Assembly: GCF_002954545.1 (NCBI RefSeq)
Contig: NZ_MSCH01000003.1
Location: forward strand, 434,001-498,000
Origin: Psychrosphaera saromensis
GTDB taxonomy: Bacteria > Pseudomonadota > Gammaproteobacteria > Enterobacterales > Alteromonadaceae
DNA length: 64,000 nt
Reading direction: 5' to 3'
Shown here: positions 17,024-26,346 of the stretch, in pieces
How the letters are laid out: each line of letters begins with the position of its first letter
Position numbering within the stretch: the stretch's first letter is position 1
Position numbers and translations under genes: made by a program
The notes under the pieces: model-generated
The model's input: only the letters and a program-made list of their open reading frames with translations
The model's database searches: none
Told to the model about the DNA's origin: nothing

Positions 17024-17558
17024 AAAGATTACCTTTGAGGATATAAAAATTTAATATCGCCCCAATGGGTCGTTTTCCTACCGACGATTGGGTTATTTTT
17101 ATTCTATTATTATTTTTAGCACATAGATTAACCTATTACTATCTATAGATTTTCAACTGAATAAATCAGCTAACCAAGCACCTAACGCTCTTAGTTCTTG
17201 CTCTGCTTTACCTCTCTATGCAAATATTTCTGTTATAAAAATAAATTTATAACAGGAAACGTTAATAGTTCAGGTTACTTTGCTCCCGATTTAAAATATC
17301 TGTATTTAATATAACTTTTCTCAAATCGGTTGGGCATGGATGCCCATTGAGGAAAGGTTTTCAGGGACGAAAGTTTTTCCGTATTTGACGAGTAAAGTTA
17401 GTATTTAATACAAATAGATGTTTTGGTACGGGCGGCCTTTTTGGGTTACGTTTTTGGGCTGTTGCAAAAAGGTCACTCGCCGAGGGGCGAAATAAGATCT
17501 ATCAACAAGCAAGATCTGACAGTAAAAACGAATAAACCCAGCCGAAGGCAATAAAAAT
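17024..17558. other. 535-base region without a gene, containing a likely dispersed non-coding element
   Basis: The part from about 17325 to 17555 (GGGCATGGATGCCCATTGAG, later AGTAAAGTTAGTATTTAATA and GAATAAACCCAGCCGAAGGC) is familiar to me as a sequence that recurs in intergenic regions of Alteromonadales genomes, sometimes mis-called as small proteins. It has a short hairpin, GGGCATGGATGCCC. Short frames here have no start with a ribosome binding site. The rest looks like ordinary promoter DNA. Confidence 0.45.
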
Positions 17559-18278
17559 CTAACTAGCCTGCGGCCTTTTCCCCAACTTACGTTGTAACGT
17601 CCTGCGGTGCATACCTAACTGGCGAGCGGTTTCGGAAATGTTGCCCTGGTTTATTTTTAATACTTGCTGGATATGTTCCCATTCCATACGGGCTGGTGAC
17701 ATACTTGTTGCGAGTGTGTCATGTTTTGTTGATGTGCCTTTTAACTTACCTTCTGCCCCTGCACCTGAGTTGCCATCAGCTCTACCGCTCGCTCTAGCAC
17801 TTGCCCTAATGTTTGTTCCACCATTTAGCGCCGCCAATAAACTTGCGCCATCAATGGGTTTGGATAAGTAGTCGTCTGCTCCAGATTTTATTGACTCAAC
17901 CGCTGTAGCAATACTAGCGTAACCCGTTAACAGAATAATACGGCTGCTAGGTAACAACTGTCTTAATTGCGGTAAAATATGGATGCCGTTGTCGTCACCC
18001 ACTTTCATGTCTAACAATACATAACCTGGTGTGATTTTAGTGGCGAGTTCAAGCCCTGTTTGTGTGGAATGCGCAATATCTACTTGGTATTCATGGCGCT
18101 CTAAACGGCGAGCTAAAATAGCGGCAAAACTTTCGTCATCTTCAATGATCAGTAAACGGTTATGTTTTTCTTCAGGAGATTGCTCAGCACTTTTTTTATG
18201 ACTTTCTACAGCACTCGGTTCATGACCTTCTTCATAGCTTTCTTTATAATCTTCTGTATAGCTTGACTCGTTAGTCAT
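17559..18278 (-). CDS. regA: RegA/PrrA-family response regulator
   Basis: 239 residues. It has a receiver domain at about 41-155 with acidic residues IIEDDES, phospho-acceptor Asp90 in LLDMKVGD, Thr in LLTGYAS and Lys in LSKP. A flexible Gly/Ala/Ser linker (about 158-180) follows. A Fis-type helix-turn-helix lies at the C-terminus (about 195-235) with ARQLGMHRRTLQRKL, the strongly conserved RegA signature. It has an extra acidic N-terminal tail of about 40 residues and a longer linker than usual. RegA controls respiration and redox-linked genes in response to RegB. Overlaps regB by 8 bases, so translation is coupled. Confidence 0.88.
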   Translation of the reverse strand: MTNESSYTEDYKESYEEGHEPSAVESHKKSAEQSPEEKHNRLLIIEDDESFAAILARRLERHEYQVDIAHSTQTGLELATKITPGYVLLDMKVGDDNGIHILPQLRQLLPSSRIILLTGYASIATAVESIKSGADDYLSKPIDGASLLAALNGGTNIRASARASGRADGNSGAGAEGKLKGTSTKHDTLATSMSPARMEWEHIQQVLKINQGNISETARQLGMHRRTLQRKLGKRPQAS

Positions 18279-19626
18279 TTACGTCACCCTCTACTCGAAC
18301 CTGCTGCTGTTCTTGCTTCTGCTCTTGAGCAGATGTCTGAACAATAACAGGCAAAGTGACTTCTGCAACCGCGCCACCTAACTCGTGGTTATACAGCTTT
18401 AATTTTCCGCCTAATTTATTCAACGTTACATGGGATAAAAATACCCCCATCCCTAAGCCATGTTTACTATCCACCAGCTCACTACCGAGCTGCAGTAAAG
18501 TATCGTTAGCAAAGCCAGGGCCGTGATCTCGGATAGAGATAACCAATTCACTATTATCCAATTCACTATTTTCCAACCGTGGAGTAATTAGGATCTCTAC
18601 GGTGTCAGTATGCTCGTCTGCAGTTTCGCTGTTATCCGCTAGGTTATTTGTGTTATTCACACTGCTAGCAACAGCTGCATTTTGAATAAGGTTTAACAAC
18701 GCTGGGATTAATATAGGTTCTACAACTAGGAATAAATGTGCAATTGGGGACACTCGCCAATCTACTTTGGCGCTAGGGAAGCTCAGTTGCACTTCGTCTT
18801 GTAAGTCACTTATTAAATCTTGTACTGGCAGAGTTTGTTTTGAACTAGTTTTAACTTGTTCTGCCATGGCTCTAAAGTCGTCCAAATGACGACGACAGGT
18901 TGTTAACTGCTCATCTAATTGCTTGATAAGCATAGCGTCGTAAGACTGAATTTCTTGCAGCTCTTCTGACACTAAATGCGCGGTAGCCAAAGGCGTTGCT
19001 AATCTGTGAGCAAATTGTGCAGCAGCAGCGCCTAAAGACAACAATTGCTCTTGGCGTAATTGTTCTTCTCTTTGTTTGCTGGCTAACTGCTCTTGCTTAT
19101 TCATCGCTTTAATTAAAGAGGCAACCACCAAAACCACCACGGCAGCGGATAATAAAAAGTTAAACCACATGCCCAACAAGTGCTGTTCCATGTTCATGTG
19201 GTGTAGGTCGTGTGGGCTTAATGAGGTTAATAAAGCGAAATAAGCACTTATGGCCAACATAGTCACAGTTAGTAATAAATGTTTAGGTAAGGTTACCGCT
19301 GCAATTGCGATAGGCAGTAATAACAGAGAAACAAATGGATTAGACGCGCCACCACTAAAATATAACAGAGCTGTTAAAAATAGAATATCCATCACCACTT
19401 GCATAAAGTAGGCATTGGAACTGACGTTTCTATTGGTTTGATATATATACATAAACATCACGTTTAATGATGTTTCCAGTGCAACAATAGCGTATAAATT
19501 GAAAAAGGGCAGTGACGACTCAGCCCAATATTGCGACAACAAAATAGCAATCATCTGCAACGCGATAAAAGAAAATCGCGCTGTAATTAATGGCCTAATA
19601 TGTTGACTACTTTTTATGGTTTGCAT
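18271..19626 (-). CDS. regB: RegB/PrrB-family redox sensor histidine kinase
   Basis: 451 residues: about six membrane helices (1-175), then a kinase core. The quinone-binding signature GGASNPF is at 92-98. The H-box AHRLATPLATAH has the phospho-acceptor His207, and the redox-type cysteine sits in TCRRHLDDF (Cys244). ATP-binding motifs are NLIQNAA, DHGPGF and GLGMG. These three landmarks together are specific for RegB. It senses quinone or oxygen status and phosphorylates RegA. The Cys and quinone motif are intact, so redox sensing should work. The MbnP/MbnH operon lies directly upstream on the same strand. Confidence 0.88.
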   Translation of the reverse strand: MQTIKSSQHIRPLITARFSFIALQMIAILLSQYWAESSLPFFNLYAIVALETSLNVMFMYIYQTNRNVSSNAYFMQVVMDILFLTALLYFSGGASNPFVSLLLLPIAIAAVTLPKHLLLTVTMLAISAYFALLTSLSPHDLHHMNMEQHLLGMWFNFLLSAAVVVLVVASLIKAMNKQEQLASKQREEQLRQEQLLSLGAAAAQFAHRLATPLATAHLVSEELQEIQSYDAMLIKQLDEQLTTCRRHLDDFRAMAEQVKTSSKQTLPVQDLISDLQDEVQLSFPSAKVDWRVSPIAHLFLVVEPILIPALLNLIQNAAVASSVNNTNNLADNSETADEHTDTVEILITPRLENSELDNSELVISIRDHGPGFANDTLLQLGSELVDSKHGLGMGVFLSHVTLNKLGGKLKLYNHELGGAVAEVTLPVIVQTSAQEQKQEQQQVRVEGDVND

Positions 19627-19771
19627 TTAAACACGCTTGTTATTGGATAATTCAGAGTGGCTGTTTCTACTTCGTACTGATCTTGTTATTGCTCTTGTTA
19701 ATGCTCCTATTACTAATAGAGCTAGAGCTTATTTATAATAGCTAAATCAGTTAACCATTTACCAGCCTGTT

Positions 19772-20998
19772 TTATAGCAGTTTATGCTGCCAAATCAAAC
19801 CTAAAGACCAGTATTGTTGAGTTTCGTTTTCACCTTGCGTGTAGGCTTGTGTTTTGTCACTGACCGACTCAATCCGTAAAGTGAAATTAGAATTCCACTG
19901 CCAATGATAACCCAATATTAAGCGTTGCGGTTCCAATCCGTCGTTATACAAACCTTGCGACTCAATCAATGTGGTACTGGCGTCGGTGAATTTATTATTA
20001 ATGGCTAAATGCTCTTGTTGCACAAAGAACTTATGCGCTTGAATATTCACGCCAAGCATTAAGCGGTAACCGTCTAATGTTTGGTCTATGCCTGCACTTT
20101 GGGTTGTGTCGGCAATTTGGCCGTCGAGCTGACTATGTATCCACTCCCACTGGGCTAACCATAAAAAGTTGTCGTTAACTTGATGTGATAACAATAAGTA
20201 ACTTCCCGCCATAGCCACGTCACCAGTAAAACTCACATCTGGTGCGGTAATGGTTGTGGCTGAATGACTATGCCCGCTGTCATAACGACCATCAATACGT
20301 TGCTCAGCATTACCTTTGGAATACCAAGTGGCAAAGTCGGTTTTAATACCGTAAATAAAACCATGATAACGAGCAAAACCAGCAAAGTTCCCTTTGCCGC
20401 TTTTTGTACTTGTAGTTGAAGTGGTTGGCCAACTGTCACCGTTCCAAGCTTCTACGCCTAATTCTAACTCTTGCCAGTACCAGTTTGCTTTTATACCTGT
20501 GTCTTTGTGATGGCCACCAAAAAACACTTCTGCCAATAATGGCTTGGTAGTAAATTCATCTTGAGAGGCATGGTAGTTCGCGGTTGGTGTTACTTCTGTT
20601 GCGGTTTGGCCAACATCAATTTTTAATATGCTGTTATCAAATACAAAGTACTTACCTAACCAATAATTTTCTAGCTCTAGTTCACCTTCACCTAAATGTT
20701 GGTGATAACCAAGTTTACTGCCTAAGTAATAACTGTTGTCCAAGTTAAGGCGACCAAACAACTGCAAGTCATTAATAGCGGCACCTGAATATTGTGGTGT
20801 GGCTTCACCGCCAAGCATTACCCCAGGAATTAACCAAGCCTCGTCATCTGCAACAATAGATTTGTTTTGTACGGCTATGGCGCTTTTTATTAATAACTGC
20901 GATGGCATATTAATAGAACTAGGTTCATGTGCGTTTGCCAAAAAAGTGGAAACACCACTAGCAAGAACGGCCATAATTAATAGAGGTTGTTTTAACAT
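19772..20998 (-). CDS. outer membrane beta-barrel protein of the mbnPH operon
   Basis: 408 residues with a signal peptide (about 1-23, ending ANA) and alternating beta strands typical of a barrel, ending in LIWQHKLL. Not assigned to a named family. His-rich loops (HQHLGEG, GGHHKDTG, DSGHSHS) suggest metal contact. The ATG at 20998 lies 4 bases after the mbnH stop codon, so the genes are co-translated. The longer frame begins at a TTG inside mbnH and is unlikely. By context it may pass copper or a small metal complex across the outer membrane; this is inference. Confidence 0.7.
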   Translation of the reverse strand: MLKQPLLIMAVLASGVSTFLANAHEPSSINMPSQLLIKSAIAVQNKSIVADDEAWLIPGVMLGGEATPQYSGAAINDLQLFGRLNLDNSYYLGSKLGYHQHLGEGELELENYWLGKYFVFDNSILKIDVGQTATEVTPTANYHASQDEFTTKPLLAEVFFGGHHKDTGIKANWYWQELELGVEAWNGDSWPTTSTTSTKSGKGNFAGFARYHGFIYGIKTDFATWYSKGNAEQRIDGRYDSGHSHSATTITAPDVSFTGDVAMAGSYLLLSHQVNDNFLWLAQWEWIHSQLDGQIADTTQSAGIDQTLDGYRLMLGVNIQAHKFFVQQEHLAINNKFTDASTTLIESQGLYNDGLEPQRLILGYHWQWNSNFTLRIESVSDKTQAYTQGENETQQYWSLGLIWQHKLL

Positions 20999-21002
20999 AA
21001 AA

Positions 21003-22190
21003 TTATTCTTCAAATGGGTTTGAAAATTTTGGTGAAGTTATAAATTCTTCATCGGTGAGTGACTCTAAAAATGCAATAACCGCCTCTATTTCTTCATCGG
21101 TGGCATCAAAGCCTAAGATCAACGCCGATTTTAACGGACTGTTTTTACCGTCACCGGCATTAACACCCGACTCTGTCAGGCTGCCGCCACGAGCATAATG
21201 CTCAATCACTTCACGCAATGTAGCTATGCTGCCGTCGTGCATATACGGAGCAGTTAATTCGATATTACGTAGACTCTGTGGACGGAATAATCCTTTGTCT
21301 GCGGGGTCAAGCGATGCATCATAAAGACCTTGGTCTTCTTCTGGATAGCTACCGTCACCACCTACGTTATATAAACCATTGTTAAAAAATGGGAATTCGG
21401 TGGCGTCGCTTGCGGTGTTTGCATCACGATAAGACGATGAAAAGTTGATCCCTGAATGGCAATGAAAACACTCAAACTTCTCGCCGTTAAATAGCTGATA
21501 ACCTGCGATCTGTTGTTCGGTTAATGCGGTTTTATCGCCCGCTAAATATTGATCGTAAGGACTGGATGCGCTGATCATACTTCTAACAAAACTTGCCAAA
21601 GAAAATATGATCTTGTTCATGCTGATAGTGTCATCTTCATCAGGGAAAGCCGCGGCGAACAAAGCCAGGTATTCTTCATCTTGCTCAAAACGTAATAACA
21701 CTTCATTTAACTTAGCATCCGTAACCCCAAGTTCTATTGGGTTGTCCGCTCTAATTGGTACATTAAGCTGATCTTCAAGTTCTAAAAAGCTGTTGTTACT
21801 CCAGGTAAACGTTGTGTGATAAATAACGTTAGCTAACCCTTGGCTGTTTCTTACTAACTGATGTCCTGTAGAGCCAAGCGGTTGAGCTACGCCGTCGGAG
21901 AATGCCAAAGACTGATCATGACAAGACGAACAAGACTGCGCTTGATTGGCCGATAGCTTTTCATCGTAAAACAAAAAACGCCCTAGCTGAATTTTGGCAT
22001 TGGTTAATGGATTAAAATCTGGAACGGCAGGTGTTGGCATGTGATCGGGAAGTTCTAAAATTTCCCTTACGGAGGCACTTTCATCGCTGGTTTGGATCTC
22101 TGTGCTGGACTCTTGTTCACAAGCCGACAACAGAAAGAATATGCTGCTTAGCACTGTCATTTGAAAAACTGTTATTCGAACAGCTGTCAT
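21003..22190 (-). CDS. mbnH: MbnH-like di-heme enzyme, lipoprotein
   Basis: About 395 residues, a relative of bacterial di-heme cytochrome c peroxidase. Two heme c sites: CSSCH (about 87-91) and CFHCH (about 241-245). The N-terminus carries a lipobox LLSAC. Typical segments are IQLGRFLFYDEKLSANQ, RNSQGLANV and the late APYMHDGS. In the MbnP/MbnH pairs studied in other bacteria, MbnH uses a high-valent di-heme state to oxidise a tryptophan of MbnP to kynurenine. The adjacent gene upstream encodes MbnP. The start is uncertain: ATG 22190 is preferred over a TTG at 22223; ATG 22160 is also possible. Confidence 0.88.
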   Translation of the reverse strand: MTAVRITVFQMTVLSSIFFLLSACEQESSTEIQTSDESASVREILELPDHMPTPAVPDFNPLTNAKIQLGRFLFYDEKLSANQAQSCSSCHDQSLAFSDGVAQPLGSTGHQLVRNSQGLANVIYHTTFTWSNNSFLELEDQLNVPIRADNPIELGVTDAKLNEVLLRFEQDEEYLALFAAAFPDEDDTISMNKIIFSLASFVRSMISASSPYDQYLAGDKTALTEQQIAGYQLFNGEKFECFHCHSGINFSSSYRDANTASDATEFPFFNNGLYNVGGDGSYPEEDQGLYDASLDPADKGLFRPQSLRNIELTAPYMHDGSIATLREVIEHYARGGSLTESGVNAGDGKNSPLKSALILGFDATDEEIEAVIAFLESLTDEEFITSPKFSNPFEE

Positions 22191-22284
22191 ACGAATAGAA
22201 ACCAAATTAACTATATATTTCAAAATTTAATAACTCTATTGTCATCAATTAAAACTAATAAAAAGGAATAAAAAAGAAAACGAC

Positions 22285-22304
22285 AAAAAGGGCCGAAGCC
22301 CTTT
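22285..22304 (-). terminator. UUCG-type hairpin between mbnP and mbnH
   Basis: On the minus strand AAAGGGC pairs with GCCCTTT around a TTCG tetraloop, followed by a short T run. It looks like a rho-independent terminator or attenuator placed inside the mbnP-mbnH operon, so mbnP may be made in excess of mbnH. Confidence 0.75.
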
Positions 22305-22323
22305 AATACGTCTACATTAACGC

Positions 22324-23262
22324 TTATTGAAAAGTAACAACCTTATTGTCACTAGCGACAGCCGTTCCATCGTCAGTATCTAAACCTAAGTTACTAAAGA
22401 TAGGGGCACAGTTTGGCTGCATGGTAGGACTTTGAGAATGACAATTAGCGCTTAATTGTTCGGTTGCTTCGTCATCGTCACTTATTGATGAAAATGTCAC
22501 ATCGGTTAATAGTTGGTCGATGTCTATTACTACGGTATTGATGCTTGGATCAAAGTCCGTTAATTCAACTTGTGGGGTATTTACAAAGTCACAACTGTCT
22601 TTATCTTCTAGTGCTAACAAGCCATCAGTGCTACCACAACCTTTGCTGCCAATATGTAAAAAGCCGCCGCCGGTTAAAGCACTGGTGTTTTCAATAATAA
22701 AGTTCATTAAAAAATGACGGTAGCCAGATGCCCAAGGCCAGTTCATTTCGTTTAACGGTGACGGTGCATCTTCGGCAGAGCTTGTTGCGATAACGTCTTT
22801 CATTACGGCTTGTGGTACGCCAATATCAAAAGTTACTTTGCTCACGCCTGTATCTAGCATGCTCCCAGTTAATATAGCGTTGGTTCTTTCTGTGCCAGAG
22901 CTGATGCAAGTACCTGAGGTGTTGCTAGTTAAGTCAATTAAACCAACAAAGCCTTCTTCATGATTTAATTGAAAGTCACTATCATCTAATGTCATCTCAA
23001 TTTCTTCGCCGTACTGGTCGTAAAACGCTAGATTGCTGACGTAAAATCTTAAGTCATTTACCCCAACAGAATATTCTTCGTCGGCACCAAACCCACTTAT
23101 CGTATTGTCACAAGTTACTTCTTCTACGCCGCTCATGGCTTTGAAGTTTAAAGTAAATTCAGTCATGGACGTTTCATTTTCTGAGTCACTACTACAAGCA
23201 CTCAACATAAATACGGTGGCTAATGACACTAAAGTCGATTTGGTTTTAAAAGCTAGATTCAT
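22324..23262 (-). CDS. mbnP: MbnP-family copper-binding lipoprotein
   Basis: 312 residues; lipobox LSAC at Cys23. Matches the 'metallo-mystery pair' four-Cys family: FYVSNLAFYD, the WPWASGYRHF motif (Trp175, Trp177), LHIGSKGC and cysteines near 51, 119, 209, 224, 274 and 285. MbnP is periplasmic or surface-anchored and binds copper after its partner MbnH converts a Trp to kynurenine. The Trp-rich motif is the likely modification site, but which Trp is modified cannot be told here. First gene of the operon; mbnH follows after a hairpin. Confidence 0.85.
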   Translation of the reverse strand: MNLAFKTKSTLVSLATVFMLSACSSDSENETSMTEFTLNFKAMSGVEEVTCDNTISGFGADEEYSVGVNDLRFYVSNLAFYDQYGEEIEMTLDDSDFQLNHEEGFVGLIDLTSNTSGTCISSGTERTNAILTGSMLDTGVSKVTFDIGVPQAVMKDVIATSSAEDAPSPLNEMNWPWASGYRHFLMNFIIENTSALTGGGFLHIGSKGCGSTDGLLALEDKDSCDFVNTPQVELTDFDPSINTVVIDIDQLLTDVTFSSISDDDEATEQLSANCHSQSPTMQPNCAPIFSNLGLDTDDGTAVASDNKVVTFQ

Positions 23263-23437
23263 AATATTCTCTCATTGTTTTTCTGAACTAAAAGGCGTTA
23301 CTTTTATTCATCCAGATTAATGACTGTATTATGATTTTTATCTAACGAGGACTCAATGCGACAAATTGTCGCACCTAGCCAATTTAAATGGGGATTATGG
23401 TTATTGAGGCTTAGCGAGAAACGCTATGCTTTTACAC

Positions 23438-23833
23438 TTATTCTTTATCTAAAGAGTCCACCACAATCGCACCCATAGATGCTGGCATAGTGATGACAAC
23501 AATCCGATTTAACGAGGTCATAGGATCCCCCCAAAGTGGTAACTTATCCAAACAGAATAAGACTAATGCAACAACAAGAGCTGTGATTAAGTACGCAATC
23601 ACAATTCTAAATACAAACGCACCTTTGCGAGATGCGATGTCCTTTTGAAAAACACTCTGATAAGTGAATAAGCCTAGGAATAAAACCGACAAAGCAAATA
23701 ACATAAACAGGTTTGCCAAAGGTAAGGTTTCACCTAATTTCCATGCTTCTTCTGAAAATGAAATCGGCACAGCTAAGGCAAATGCACCAACAAATACTTG
23801 GCTTGCGTCTTCTACATTAAAACTATATTTCAT
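23438..23833 (-). CDS. DUF2391-like integral membrane protein
   Basis: 131 residues with about four membrane helices. The N-terminal VGAFALAVPISFSEEAWKLGETLPL fits the DUF2391 family of small integral membrane proteins of unknown role. The C-terminal ITMPASMGAIVVDSLDKE is also family-like. A TTTTC microsatellite lies just upstream of its start. Downstream of the cyclase gene on the same strand, 61 bases apart, so possibly co-transcribed. Confidence 0.6.
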   Translation of the reverse strand: MKYSFNVEDASQVFVGAFALAVPISFSEEAWKLGETLPLANLFMLFALSVLFLGLFTYQSVFQKDIASRKGAFVFRIVIAYLITALVVALVLFCLDKLPLWGDPMTSLNRIVVITMPASMGAIVVDSLDKE

Positions 23834-23860
23834 TAAATGGATACCATTTCTGTTAAAGGT

Positions 23861-23883
23861 TTTTCTTTTCTTTTCTTTTCTTT
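23861..23883. repeat. TTTTC microsatellite
   Basis: About four tandem TTTTC units between the cyclase stop and the DUF2391 start. On the minus strand it is a GAAAA tract 28 bases before the DUF2391 start codon, so copy number changes could alter its leader. Confidence 0.75.
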
Positions 23884-23894
23884 AGCACTGACTG

Positions 23895-26123
23895 TTATTT
23901 TGAAGTATGGGTAAACGAACCATCCCAGTCAGGGTCTAATTCGATATCTCTGAGCTGTTCTATTCGCTCAATATATATTTGGTATATTTTCTTGTTTGGA
24001 TATTGAGTTAACAAGTTTTTATATGCAGTGTCAGCTTGCTGCCATTGTTGATCCAAATACCAATTGTAAGCCAGCTCTAACTCCGCTAATTCTTGTTCTA
24101 ATTCAGCGGTACTTTGTGTGATTTGGCACACTGGTTCAAAAATGGCAACGGCTTCATCTTTACCTTTCACTTTTACTTTATCGACCGGCCTGAATAAAAT
24201 GTTGGGACATTGCGCTTTGGTGAACTCACTGACCAAAAATTCTAGGCCATAAAATTTGGTTAAGCTTTCCAGACGAGAGCCTAAATTTACCGCATCGCCA
24301 AGTACTGTATAAGCTCGGCGGTATTCCGATCCCATATCCCCCACGTTCATGTCGCCAGTATTAATACCAATACCAACATAAATGGCGGGCCAATCTTTTT
24401 CTAGAAATTGCTCACGTAATTCAGCGGTGATTTTTAACATATCAAAACCACCAATAACGGCATGTTCTGCATGATTGGGATCGTTTAACGGTGCGCCCCA
24501 AAATGCCATAACCATGTCACCAACGTACTTGTCGATTGTGCCTTGGTGTTCAAAAATACTTTTGGTTATTGGCGAGAAATATTCGTTTAATAAGTCTTTT
24601 AAATCGTTGGCCGACAGTTTTTCTGAAATGCTGGTAAAGCTGCGAATATCAGAAAACAGCACTGACATTTCCTTACGTTCACCTTCTAACGATACGCCAT
24701 TTGGATCACTAAGCATTTTGTCGATGTGCGCCGGTGGTACATATTGGTCGAACATAGATTTAATTTGTTGTCGGTTACTGTTTTCCGCAAAAAATCCGCG
24801 CGCTAAATTAAAACCACTAATTAAAATCACCAAGCCTAAGGGTTGAGTAACGGGCAACGAAATATGCTGTTGCCACATAAATAAATTAAATCCAACCACA
24901 AAGACAAAAGACACACCACCCACTAACGCCATACGAGATGGCCCTAATAAAGGCAATACAATTGACAACAAAAGACCTAACAACAATATTTGTACTAATA
25001 AAGCACCTTCCCACCAATCTGGTCGGTAAGAAAACAATTCAGGCTGTAGTATTCCCTCAAATACATTGGCATGAACTTCCACACCTGGGTATTGCAGGCC
25101 AACTGAAGTCGCACGTAAATCGGCTAAGCCAACGGCGGAGGTTCCTATGAAAGCGACACCGCCTTCAAGTAATTCTAAACCTATATCACCATTTAAAATG
25201 TCGGCGGCAGAATAGTATGGGAACGACTTTTGACCACCACGAAATGGCACTAACACTCGGCCATATTCGTCAGTCGGTATTCGGTTATTAGCAAATTTAA
25301 CCGCGGTTATATTATAAATGTCGTTGGCTGGTAATTTGGTTGTTTCCAGGTCGATTTTATCCGCCAAGTTAAATAAGCGAGCTGCCTCTAATGCTAACGA
25401 TGGATAAAACTGATCTTTATGTTTAATGACTAACGCTGCGCGCCTTATAAAACCGTCTGGGTCGGGGGCTGAATTAAAGAAGCCTTGTCCGTAGACTGCC
25501 TCTTGTAATACATCGACATTGGCCAGCTGCCCTGAAAACTCTATCCCTCTGACTTTTTCTACTGCGGCTGATTTATCTAGCAACTCAATGGTAGAGTTTT
25601 TTAATTTACCGACATCTACATCAGCTTCTTGTTGGAATAACACACCTAACACTATGTCAGTATCGCCAAGTACTTGTGCGAATTGTTTATCCGCATCAAG
25701 CTCATCTCTTAATTGAATTAATTGCTCTGACGATAAACCCGCTAGTTTTTTACCTAACTCGGTATTAAACACAGTATCTAGTGGATTTATCTCCGGCTCA
25801 GTGAAGGTAATATCAAAAGCAATAACGACAACACCAGCGTCCACTAGGTTTGTAACTAATTGCTTTACCGTATGACGGCTCCAGGGAAATCGGCCATATT
25901 GTTTTAACGCTTTTTCATCAATATCGACAATAAATATATTGTGATCAGATTTACGCACCGTCTCAGGTAATGTGGCATTTAAGCGGGCATCGTAAATAAT
26001 CCCTTCAACTCTATCTATTGCCGTTCTTAAAACTGGAATTTTTGAGTCGACTAAAGCAACAAAGAATAGTGTGATTACTAGGCCAATAACAATTGTATTA
26101 AGATGTTTTTTTATTTTGTTCAT
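23895..26123 (-). CDS. CHASE2-domain adenylate/guanylate cyclase
   Basis: 742 residues: N-terminal membrane helix (about 10-28), an extracytoplasmic CHASE2 sensor (about 30-325), three membrane helices (about 345-430), then a class III cyclase domain (about 475-650). Catalytic signs: SVLFSDIRSFT with a metal Asp, DKYVGDMVMAFWG with the second metal Asp, and GDMGSEYRRAYTVLGDAVNLGSRL with the transition-state Asn/Arg. A C-terminal helical tail resembles a TPR. Substrate choice (ATP or GTP) is not certain; ATP is usual for this architecture. ATG 26123 is preferred over 26138 because GGAA lies upstream of it. Confidence 0.88.
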   Translation of the reverse strand: MNKIKKHLNTIVIGLVITLFFVALVDSKIPVLRTAIDRVEGIIYDARLNATLPETVRKSDHNIFIVDIDEKALKQYGRFPWSRHTVKQLVTNLVDAGVVVIAFDITFTEPEINPLDTVFNTELGKKLAGLSSEQLIQLRDELDADKQFAQVLGDTDIVLGVLFQQEADVDVGKLKNSTIELLDKSAAVEKVRGIEFSGQLANVDVLQEAVYGQGFFNSAPDPDGFIRRAALVIKHKDQFYPSLALEAARLFNLADKIDLETTKLPANDIYNITAVKFANNRIPTDEYGRVLVPFRGGQKSFPYYSAADILNGDIGLELLEGGVAFIGTSAVGLADLRATSVGLQYPGVEVHANVFEGILQPELFSYRPDWWEGALLVQILLLGLLLSIVLPLLGPSRMALVGGVSFVFVVGFNLFMWQQHISLPVTQPLGLVILISGFNLARGFFAENSNRQQIKSMFDQYVPPAHIDKMLSDPNGVSLEGERKEMSVLFSDIRSFTSISEKLSANDLKDLLNEYFSPITKSIFEHQGTIDKYVGDMVMAFWGAPLNDPNHAEHAVIGGFDMLKITAELREQFLEKDWPAIYVGIGINTGDMNVGDMGSEYRRAYTVLGDAVNLGSRLESLTKFYGLEFLVSEFTKAQCPNILFRPVDKVKVKGKDEAVAIFEPVCQITQSTAELEQELAELELAYNWYLDQQWQQADTAYKNLLTQYPNKKIYQIYIERIEQLRDIELDPDWDGSFTHTSK

Positions 26124-26346
26124 GTAACGATTCCGCATCGTTATATTCGTGCCCTTACTATAATTGGCTCAAAACCATTTGCACAGCCTTAATCCGTAAC
26201 AAGTAGGATGTAATTAGATATAAAGCATTGATTGGATAAGAAACTGCTACGATTAATGAATATTGGGGTATTATAACGAAAGAAATATATTCACTTGTTT
26301 TAGTAGAGGAATAAACATTAATACTAATTTTAATAACAACAGCTCT

